Positions 11,584 to 20,456 of a DNA stretch of 64,000 bases are shown here, piece after piece. The DNA is from Aurifilum marmelostoma (taxonomy: Eukaryota; Ascomycota; Sordariomycetes; Diaporthales; Cryphonectriaceae). Within the stretch, counting starts at the first letter, position 1. The number at the start of each line of letters is the position of its first letter. Both the position numbers and the translations under genes were made by a program. The notes under the pieces were generated by a model. The model saw only the letters and a list, made by a program, of their open reading frames with translations, had not been told where the DNA came from and searched no databases. The stretch covers positions 4,154,001 to 4,218,000 of the forward strand of contig JAMXSV010000003.1 of assembly GCA_027559495.1 (NCBI GenBank), written 5' to 3'.

Positions 11584-14072
11584 TTACTTCGCGTACTTGG
11601 CACGGAAGTGCTTGGCAGCGCTGACCATGTTGAGGAGAGCCTCCTTGGTCTCCTTCCACTGGCGGGTCTTCAGACCACAGTCAGGGTTGATCCAGAGCTG
11701 CTCAGGACGCAGGTACTGCAGCATCTCCTCGATGCGGTCCTTGATCTCCTGCTCGCTGGGGACACGAGGAGAGTGGATGTCGTAGACACCAGGACCGATG
11801 TGACGGGGGTACTGGGAGTCCACAAAGACCGTCAGCAGCTTGGCATCAGACTTGCTGTTCTCGATGGACAGGACATCGGCATCCAGAGCCGCAATGGCGT
11901 GGAAGAAGTCCTGGAACTCGGAGTAGCAGAAGTGAGAGTGGATCTGGGTAGCATCCTCAACGCCGGTGGTGGACAGGCGGAAGGCCTTGACGGCCCAGTC
12001 CAGGTACGCCTCACGCTCCTTGCCGGCGCGCAGGGGGAGACCCTCACGGAGGGCAGGCTCGTCGACCTGGATGACGTCGATGCCGGCCTTTTCAAGGTCG
12101 ACGACCTCGTCACGCAGGGCCAGAGCCAGCTGCTCGGCCTGGACAGACTGGTGGACGTCGTCACGAGGGAAGGACCACCGCAGGCAAGTGACGGGTCCAG
12201 TCAACATACCCTTCATGGGCTTCTTGGAGACGGACACGGCGTACTTGGACTCCTTGACGGTCATGGAGGCGGGGCGAGAGACGTCGCCGACGATGATGGG
12301 GGGACGCACGCAACGGGAACCGTAGCTCTGGACCCAGGCGTGGGTGGTGAAGGTGTAGCCCTTCAGCTGCTCGCCGAAGAACTGCACCATGTCGTTACGC
12401 TCGGGCTCACCGTGCACGAACACGTCCAGGCCAAGCTCCTCCTGGATCTTGACGTTGTCCTCGATCTCCTTCTCGATGAACTTCTCGTACTCGGCAGCGG
12501 TGATCTCACCCTTGGTGAACTTGGCACGCTGCTGGCGAATCTCCTTGGTCTGGGGGAAAGAACCAATGGTGGTGGTGGGGAACAGGGGCAGGTTGAGCTT
12601 CTTCTCCTGCTGGGCGATGCGCGAGGTGAACTCAGACTTGCGGTTGTAGTCAGAGGCAGCAATCTTGGCCTGGCGATCCTTGACAGCAGGGTCGTTGGTG
12701 CGCTCAGAAGTGGCACGGGCCTGGACGGACTTGGCGTTGGCCTCGAGCTGCTCGCGGACGGAGGCAGGACCCTCGGTGACGGCCTTGGCAATGATGGCCA
12801 GCTCGACGGCCTTCTCGCTGGCGAAGGAGAACCAGTCGGCAATCTCAGGGTCCAGCTTCTTCTCGCTGGCCAGGGTGTGGGGGGTGTGCAGGAGGGAGGA
12901 GGAGGTGGCGACAATCACGCGCTCAGCACCCAGCTTCTGGGTGGCGGCCTCGACCTTCTCGATGGCGCGCTTGAAGTTGGTCTTCCAGATGTTACGGCCG
13001 TCGACAACACCCGCAGACAGGATGGTCTTGGGGCCAAGGGCAGCAATGACGGTGTCCAGCTGCTCAGGGTTGCGGACAAGGTCGATGTGGACAGCGTACA
13101 CATCCTTGGGCACAGCCTCCAGGTTGTGAACGATATCACCAAAGTACGTGGTGAAGACGAGCTGGGGGATCTTGTCACCCAGGCCGGCGAACTTCTGGTA
13201 GGCGGTCTTGAAGGCAGCCTTGGTCTTGGCGGGCAGATCCAGGACGAGGACGGGCTCGTCGATCTGGACGGTGGTGGCACCAGCCTGCTTCAGCTTGGCG
13301 AGGAGCTCCTCGTAGACGGGCAGGAGCTTCTCGAGCAGGTCAATGGGCTCGACAGACTGGCCACGGTCGGCCTTGCCGAGGTGCAGGAAAGAAACGGGTC
13401 CAACGAGGACGGGGCGAGTGGCGATGCCAGCCTCCTTGGCCTCGAGGAACTCAGCGACCGCCTTGGGGTTGGCAGCCAGCTTGAAGCTCTGGTTGTCCTG
13501 CAGGGTGGGCTTGACGTAGTGGTAGTTGGAGTCAAACCACTTGACCATCTCCAGGGAGGGAACGTCGACGCCATCCTTCTGGTGGCCACGACCCATGGCG
13601 AAGTATTCATCGACAGTGTTCAGACCGGCGCTGGAGTAGCGCTCAGGGACAGCCTGCAGGGGAATCAAGTCAGCACATTGTCATTCCACAATGCTTGGAA
13701 TTTGGATGTGGGCCTGCAGAGAAATCACTTACACCAAAGTCCTGGATGTGGCTGAGGACCTGGTCGTACAGGGCGAAATCGTTGGAGGGGATGAGGTCGA
13801 CGCCGGCATCCTTCTGGATCTTCCAGTGGGCGAGCCTCAGCCTCTTGGCCTCAGCGAGGAGATCATCCTGAGAGATCTTGCCGCCCCAGTCTGATTATTG
13901 TTGTTAGCAAGTTTCCTTCCTCATGATGTATGTCTCTCGTCACTTGATCAATCAAGGTGACGAAGACGGGCGAAGCAGAGTTTTCGGGTGACTACTAACA
14001 AGCTTCGGTAGCCTTCTTCAGGTCACGGTTGACTCCCATGCGAGGGAAACCGAGAATGGCGGACTGAACCAT
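11584..14072 (-). CDS. metE: Cobalamin-independent methionine synthase
   Basis: 5-methyltetrahydropteroyltriglutamate-homocysteine S-methyltransferase (MetE/Met6), which makes methionine from homocysteine in the cytosol. Three exons, 14072-14000, 13890-13733 and 13653-11584, with donors GTTAGT and GTAAGT and acceptors AATCAG and CTGCAG, give 766 residues, the usual family length. The N-terminus MVQSAILGFPRMGVNRDLKKA is the canonical first strand. The C-terminal barrel carries the zinc and homocysteine site: IHSHFCYSEF (His and Cys ligands), the HGEPERNDMVQFFGEQ segment, and NPDCGLKTRQW (Cys ligand). Codon use is strongly biased to GC-ending codons, as expected for a highly expressed gene. It is the only gene in its neighbourhood. 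Confidence 0.98.
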
Positions 14073-15520
14073 CTTGACTGATGTCGCGGAGGACTCGAAC
14101 CGAACAACTGACCACTTCTTGGGATGCCTGGGTGGTGAAAAAAGGGTCAGCATATGTCCTCGAAAAATTCTGCTTAGCTCCCAGTGCGGCAGAGCTTATG
14201 TTGGGGCGAGGGGTTCAGGGTCCGGCACAGCTGGTTATTACGTACGAGTATTTGGGCAGGAGTAGACCTGTTTCGACTCTCCACGTCCTGAGTAGGAGGG
14301 ATGCAGGAGAGAGGAGGGAAGGAATGGTTGAAGGTGGTGGATGGTATGGGCGGTTGAGGGAGAGAGAGAAAGAAAGGGAACAAGAAGGAGAAGAAGAATG
14401 GGCAAGCCGCTTATTAGTAGCATGTGTGTGACACGGCCAAAATGGCCGAGCGGCGGTGTGCTCTGGGACAAGCTCGAGAGCTTACAAGGGAGGAGCAGTA
14501 GCAGCACCACCACCAGTAAGCGGCAGCGGCACCAGCAGCGCCAGCGCCAACTAGCACCAGCACCTACCTGCTAGCACCAACAAAACGAACCACACAGTCC
14601 GAAGCCGCCCTCGAGCCAGCTTTTGGAGGGGTAAAAGCCGCCGAGGGGCAAGGGCAGGGTCTGGACTGAGGGGTAGCTCAGGCTCCCCACGGGTTGCACT
14701 ACTCCCCTGTAGACCGGGGACATCTGCACTGCGAGAAGAGTTTTTTTTCTTCTTTTTCTACGGGAGATTGTTGCAGGGATCCTGCTACGTAGCAAACCGC
14801 AGTGTACCTACTGTGACCCATTGTACTGGCCCTCACCTGAATGCTAAGCCGCCCCCATCCTCCTCTCCCCAACGAGCAAGCTGCATATTAGCGAAGCCCC
14901 TACTCGTGATAGGCGATTTTTGACTCTTTTTGTGTGTGCGAACTGTTCGAGATTGAGGTCAGTCGACGTAAAGATGGCGCCATTGGTACAGTACGCCTTC
15001 CATTGTCCGCACTACGTTCTGTCACACATACACGCCTGAAGGATTTGATTGCGGGTCCTCATCCTCTTACACACCCTCCTCCGGCCTCCGGCCTGCCGAC
15101 GCTCACTTTGGAAAACGGAGCCGATGTGCAACGAGCAGTCGCCGAATATTTGCGCTCGGAGACTTTCTGGCCCCCCTCTGCTGTACAGGGGGAAGTGGGA
15201 TTTCCTGCACAAGCTCTTCTGCCTTTCTCCCTTCCCTCACGGAGCATTTCAGGGAGAGGCAGAAAGGTAAAATGATCGATGCACACGCGAATTATCTGCT
15301 CATTTCTGTTTTGGCACCATGATCCTGTGCAAATGTACTATTACACCCCTTCGTAGCGGGATCGGAACCTTCACGCAAGGGACTACTGCGTCTGACTCGC
15401 CACCAGCCTTGAGTCCCTCTCAGCGGAACCCTTGGTGTAGTACTTGTGCAGTAATTTGTACAGTCATAAAAAAATCAACACAACCCGTGGTATCATAAGG
15501 TTTGGAGAACGCCGCTATCC
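14073..15520. other. metE promoter side and CENP-Q-like gene 3' side; no gene recognised
   Basis: About 1.4 kb holding the metE 5' region (14073 onwards, with pyrimidine-rich tracts on the - strand near 14350-14400) and the 3' flank of the downstream CENP-Q-like gene. A 113-codon frame at 14934-15275 has no recognisable features. Confidence 0.55.
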
Positions 15521-17478
15521 CTACCCAAGCAAAATACTCTCATACTGTTCGTCATCCAGGTGTTTCAACAAGACCTGCTGCAGAGCCGCCTTGCTCTTGG
15601 TAATAGCAGGTACAACGCCTCCGATTTGCTGCAGATTGCTTCTCAGGCTCTCCATATGACTCCCAATCTGCTTCGAGAGGTCGACGAGCTCCTCGTCTTG
15701 TAGGTCCTGTAGCCGACACAAGCAACTGTTAGTTCCGTCCTCAGATTGACGGTGATGTCCGAGGAAACATACCTTGAAGAGTCCTCCGAGTATTTCGCCC
15801 GGCAATGTGGGCACAAGTTCTAAACGTTCTCCTGGCTCATCACCATCGTCATTCCCGCCCTTGGCCTTCCTACCAGGCGCAAGGACGTGCTCTCTCCTCG
15901 CCTTCTCCTTCCATTCTTTGGCCTCATGTTTGGCGTTGGTCTCTAGCTTGCGCAAATGATTGTATTCCTTGGCCAGCGCATCCTCCTCCCGCTGGATCTC
16001 CTTTTGCAGCAGGCTGACGGAGTGCAGCAACGGGTTCAGAGTGTTCTCAAGTGTCTGATTGGCGTCCATTGTCCGCTCGAAATCGAAGTCTTCCTCGTAG
16101 CTGCCAGAGTTGCCACGGGTGGCAGTAGCCCCTGTAGGTGCTGGGAAGGGGAAGCCTTTGAGAAGTTTGCCACGTAGCCGCTGTGACACGCGCACCAGAG
16201 CTGCTGAGGCGTGTTGACGGCGCTGATTGGTGTCCTGGAGGTTGAGAAGGACAGGCCGCTGGGCATCAGCCAAGATGGCACTGACAAGATTGATGGATGG
16301 AGGATCAAGCGGGGTCCACTTATCATCGATCGTGGATCGCGAGATGGTACGGATGGTTTCTTTGAGGTGCCGAAATGGTAGCTGTTGTTCTCCCTCGGAC
16401 TCTGAGCTTCCCTCTTCTTCTGCCTCTGGTTCTGGCCTCTCAGTTCTCCGTGGTGTTCCTCGTTTTGTCTTCTTTGGGGGCGGCTCTTGTTCGGATAGCC
16501 CCTTGGACGCTCGGCGGTTCCTCGGAGCTTTGGACGAAGATGGTTGATCGTGATCTGGTTCTGGTGGTGCTACGATTGAAGCCCTTGGGCGGCCTCGTCG
16601 CCTGGGCTGCGTAGCTTCCTCGGTTTTCCTCGATGGCGACGTTTGCTCGCTGGGTTTGTCACTCTTCTCTAGACGTGGCCGTCCGGGCCGTTTCTTTGGT
16701 GCATCGTCGCTGGCCGTCGGCTCCTGCTTGCGTGCCTTACGCGCTACCGTGTTCTCTCGTGAAGCATTTGGTCGCTTTTCGGGCTTGGCTTTTTTCGTGC
16801 CTGTCATAGATCCGCCCTGCTGCTCGGCATTTTGAGGTGACCCGCCAAATGTTCTTTCTGGGTCCCACTGCCGTCGCTCTCGTCCACTTCGTCTTGGTGA
16901 TGAACTAGGCGGTTCGGCTTCAGGATCTTTTCGTGATCGCTGTCGAGGAGGCGGCATCCGCCTGGAATCCTGTTCCCGAGGGCTGGAACCTTGTTGCGCA
17001 GATGGACCGGATTGTCTCGCCCTAGAGGTGTCGTCTGCGTTCGGGGATCTCCGTTCTCGTCCACTCCGCCTCGGCCCTGGCTTTGTCGCCTTGTCCGCCG
17101 TCACCTCCTGCTTTCTCGACCTGGCAGTCTTATCCTCTGTCTCGGAACGTAGCTCGACCTCTGCGTCCGCGTGTCGCCCTTCACCCTTTCGCGGTCGGCC
17201 TCTTCTGCCAGGTTGCGCAGGGGCAACATTATGCTTCTCAGGTACCGAGGTGGTGGTGGCCTCGGGTTTTTTGGCCTTGCGACCACGTTTCTTGGGACGC
17301 GCCTCCTCTGGGGCGTCTTCTTCGTCGTGGTCCTCTGCAGCTTCGTGCCTCGACGCGTCTTGGGCGGGCTTGGACGCCCCTGGCGGTCGACCGCGTTTGC
17401 GCTTGTGATCTGGTGGTTTCGGTGCCTATGATGGTGTCAGCGACAACTTGAGAGTATGCAGGGAGATGCGCTTACCAT
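15521..17478 (-). CDS. CENP-Q/Fta7-like inner kinetochore protein with AT-hooks
   Basis: Exons 17478-17476 (ATG alone), 17425-15773 and 15706-15521 give 613 residues. The first intron (GTAAGC...CATAG) directly follows the start codon, which restores an N-terminus MAPKPPDHKRKRGRPPG in frame with the long exon. Residues about 1-345 are basic, disordered and carry several AT-hook-like cores (KRGRPPG, RRGRPRKG, KRPGRPR, RRRGRPR) and two RRSGRERR units. Residues about 350-525 match the CENP-Q pattern: STIDDKW-PL, a helix with ILADAQRPVLLNLQD, then LRGKLLKGFPFPAP, followed by a coiled coil (about 450-515). CENP-Q/Okp1/Fta7 belongs to the constitutive centromere-associated network (COMA/Sim4). The last intron is 66 nt, phase 0 and free of stops, so retention would only insert 22 residues. 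The family call is from pattern recognition, not a search. Confidence 0.78.
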
Positions 17479-18099
17479 TATGTTGCTCACCACATATTGT
17501 GAACAGGCTTAAATCAGTGCGAGTGTGGTAGCGGAGAGGAGCTCGAACCTGAGGAACGGAGGCTTGACATGCAGAGTGGGAATCATAGGTGCAGCGGGCT
17601 AAACCAAAACGAGCAGTATTGCTGCTGTGGCTCCCTGGGCAACGTATTGACAGGGGTAGAGCTCATTGGCAAGCAAGCCTTGTGATGGGACGAACCAGGC
17701 ACTGGGAATGCATCTCGTCCGCCTTGGTAAATATAGCTTTTTTGTAATATGAGGAAATGTCCTGTTCGAGCACATGAGAATCGAGCTTATACATTAGGAG
17801 AGCTATTCCTTTGGGAAATTCAAAAGGCTATCGCCGGGCGGAGAGAAGGGCCCCCGCGCGGTCCCTTGCCTGTTTACATCATCCTGGGAACTGCCTAGCT
17901 TCTTGCCGAGACCCTGGGGAAAGCAATCCTGCCAACATCTCTGGCCCCATTCCCCGTCTCGACTTTTTTTTTTTTTTCCCTATCTTTTCCTGGCTTTCCC
18001 TGCCGTAGACCTTCCAACACTGAAGATATCCCATCTCCTGTCTTCCTGCTTGAGATTTTCACCTGGTCTCTTTATATATACAGACAGCGTACAGACATC
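17479..18099. promoter_or_regulatory. Divergent promoter of CENP-Q-like gene and thioredoxin-like membrane protein gene
   Basis: A 621-bp spacer between two divergently transcribed genes. The right half has a long pyrimidine tract (about 17965-18000) and a TATATATA sequence near 18072, about 28 bp before the + strand ATG, so that element may lie in the 5' UTR. No specific factor site was identified. Confidence 0.5.
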
Positions 18100-19060
18100 A
18101 TGCGCTTCTCAGCAATCTCGGTACTCTCGGTCCTGTCCTCGCTCGCGGCGGCCCAGGACTTTGAGCAGTACCAGGCTCAGTTCCAGAACTTCCTCGGCCA
18201 GTTTGGATCTTACCTGCCGAATCCCAACAAACATGATCCTGTGGGCGCTGCAGAGGCCAAGGCCGGCGAGATGAAGATGAACGTCCTAACTCTGTCCAAC
18301 TGGAAGGAGACCCTGTACTCGCCCGTCACGCCCGAGACCACCACGCCGGAGGAGTGGTTTATCTTTGTCACCGGTCGCAACAAGACTTGCTTTGGTATGT
18401 TGAATGCTTGTGGGATGCCTCGAGAGGTCCTTCTATGGAAACTGATCGTTTTATCCTCCCGTCTAGGGCACTGTCTGAATATTGAGACTGCCTTCAACCA
18501 GTCTGCCGCCAAGCTCGCCATCCTCCCCGATGCGCCTCACGTCGGGTACATCAACTGCGACGACCAGCCAATCCTCTGCAACGTGTGGTCCGCCGGCGCC
18601 GGCCACGTCTACCTCGTTGAGATGCTGCCCAAGCCAGCGCCCATCGACATCTACTCCAGGCGCATGAACCTCACCACCACCACCGCCGACTCCTTTGTGG
18701 AGCTGTACAAGACCCGCGAGGACAAGACCCGGTTCAAGAAGAAGGACGGGTGGTTCCACCCCTTTGACGGCGAGCTTGTCCAGTATGGCCTCGCCGTGCC
18801 CGTCGCCTATCTGTTCTGGGGATTGGGTGTTGTGCCCAGCTGGGCCATGATGCTGGGTGTGTCTTTCATCAGCCGTACCATGATGTAAGTTCCCTAAACC
18901 ACCAGAGTCATGGCAGAGTGACATGCTAATGCTCTGTAGGAACCGGCGCATGGGCCCGCAGGCTCAAGGTCGTCCCGCGGCTGCTGCTCAGGCTGCTGCG
19001 GCCCCTCAGGGAACGCCACGCCGTGGTGCTCCTGCGGGAGATGCGTGGGGATCTCGGTAA
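18100..19060 (+). CDS. Signal-peptide membrane protein with CxxxC thioredoxin-like motif
   Basis: Exons 18100-18394, 18467-18884 and 18940-19060, with donors GTATGT and GTAAGT and acceptors TCTAG and TGTAG, give 277 residues. A signal peptide (MRFSAISVLSVLSSLAAA) precedes a lumenal region. Around residue 95 the sequence EEWFIFVTGRNKTCFGHC has the strand-then-Cys layout of a thioredoxin fold, but with a CFGHC spacing (CxxxC) instead of CxxC. Further on come GYINCDDQPILCNVW and a hydrophobic pair of helices (about residues 195-235, LAVPVAYLFWGLGVVPSWAMML), then a short Ala/Gln/Arg-rich tail. Placement in the ER or secretory membrane is inferred. I do not recognise a named family; a redox or folding role is a hypothesis. 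Confidence 0.85.
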
Positions 19061-19279
19061 GAGATGGGTCTATTTTGGGGGAAGAAGGGTGATTTCATGG
19101 ATAAGAGGTGATGATGTGACGTCGGGATGGTCGGGAAGGCTCTTCTGATTTGGTAACCTTTGGTTGGTCGGTTGGCTGGGCGGGCGGGTTCTGGATGCCC
19201 GGGGTATAGGTAATGCGGAGCCCTCTTGCATTATGACAAACAAATATAGTGACACTCCCCTCGCCGGGTAATGAAAAAT

Positions 19280-19979
19280 TCATTTCCTTGCTTCGCATGT
19301 CTCCTGAACCGTCTGAAGCCCATCAAGGACCTGCTCGCTCAACTGTGCGCTCGAGAGTCTGCCGTAGCGTAGATCGCTCATGTTGCCGACAGTTTGTCTG
19401 ATTGATTGTCGCAACTCGGCCTCTTCATCCTCGAGGCTTCTGAGTACAGCATCCAGCTCCTCCACGGCGCTGTCTAGCTCGGGGATGATGGAGCCGATAT
19501 TGTGCTTCAGGCCTGCAGCCCCTGAAGCGGAGCCGTAAAGCTTGTCTCGCAGTCAGCAAAACCCTCACCTGTATCCAATCACCACAGTTGTTGGGGAATG
19601 GAGAAGAGGGGGCAAAAAACCCATAGGTTGAGAGAAGTTTCAAACCGAAAGCCGGGGACATAGGGAGAAAAACAATGCATACCGCTCTCTCGACATCAAT
19701 CTCGTCGTCCACTTCCTGGCTCGCGGCCTCTCTCTTGGCTCTTAAAGCCTCGCGTCGCAGCACCTTGCCGCGCCTCACCTCATGCTCGATGTTAGCTGCA
19801 ACATCGTCGATGAGCGCGTTCCTCTGTGTCTGCAGGTCTCTATACAACTTTCGGACCTGTGGCGACGACTGCTGGGCGCGTGGGAAAAGTTCTGTGAACT
19901 CCTTGAGAGAGATAATTGCCGGCAGCTGTGCCGGAACCAGCAGGTAGTTGGTGAGGATCGTCGCTTCAGTCGGTGCCAT
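19280..19979 (-). CDS. cnl2: Cnl2/Nkp2 family kinetochore subunit
   Basis: Exon 1 is 19979-19683 and exon 2 is best placed at 19540-19280, giving 185 residues. The N-terminal half (ILTNYLLVPAQLPAIISLKEF, then FPRAQQSSPQVRKLYRDLQTQR and a DDVAANIEHEVRRG helix) is the signature of Cnl2/Nkp2, a CCAN/Sim4 inner-kinetochore subunit. Exon 2 continues as LYGSASGAAGLKHNIGSIIP and a coiled coil ending in CEARK. The donor is GTATGC. The only acceptor keeping phase is an unusual AAG, 13 nt after a TGCTGAC branch-like sequence; the nearer TACAG and GCGAG acceptors give the wrong frame. The splice site is therefore inferred. It is close to a second CCAN gene (CENP-Q-like) in the same orientation. Confidence 0.82.
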
Positions 19980-20456
19980 GTTTGCGTCTATCCTTATGAT
20001 CTTATCTTTTGGAAACCTGGCGCGCCTCAGAAAGAGAGGGATACCACGGACTTTGGAGTCAGGAACAGAAATGAAGCAGAGACAGGGGCATGACGCGAGT
20101 AGCCTGAAGGTTCCCGTGGCCTTTGTCACTATTGCTGTCCCTTGTGATATTGTTGTAGGAATCTGCGAGTCACCGTGCCTTCCCGAGACGCGTTTTTGAC
20201 GCCCCTGAATCGCCTGGTCCCGTGACGCCAGCCAAACTAGCCTCCTTCACTTCCTCTGTGACCTCCTTCTCACTTTCACTCCTACCCTCTAAACTGTCAG
20301 ACTCGCCCACAGTCGACCTTGAGATCTCGCGTTTCACCCAGACCATCCTCGATCATCATCACCTGCTGCTTCTTTTGTTCCCCCCAGACACGATTTGCCC
20401 TGTTCTTTGGTAGTAATTTCCGGTAGAGACAAGTCTTCTCAAGGGAACCAGCAAGG
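19980..20456. promoter_or_regulatory. Divergent promoter of Cnl2 and EAF3 genes
   Basis: A 477-bp spacer separating two head-to-head genes for chromatin and kinetochore proteins. CT-rich tracts lie upstream of the EAF3 start (about 20240-20290 and 20365-20385). No specific element was recognised. Confidence 0.5.

Noticed and set aside
11608..13755. Long + strand open frame (715 codons)
   Set aside because: Antisense to methionine synthase; frame is open only because of the strong codon bias of metE.
14430..14520. tRNA-like start (TGGCCGAGCGG)
   Set aside because: No matching acceptor stem, anticodon stem or T-arm could be folded by eye.
19450..19570. TACAG acceptor in Cnl2
   Set aside because: Gives an Arg-rich frame without coiled-coil character instead of the expected C-terminal helix.
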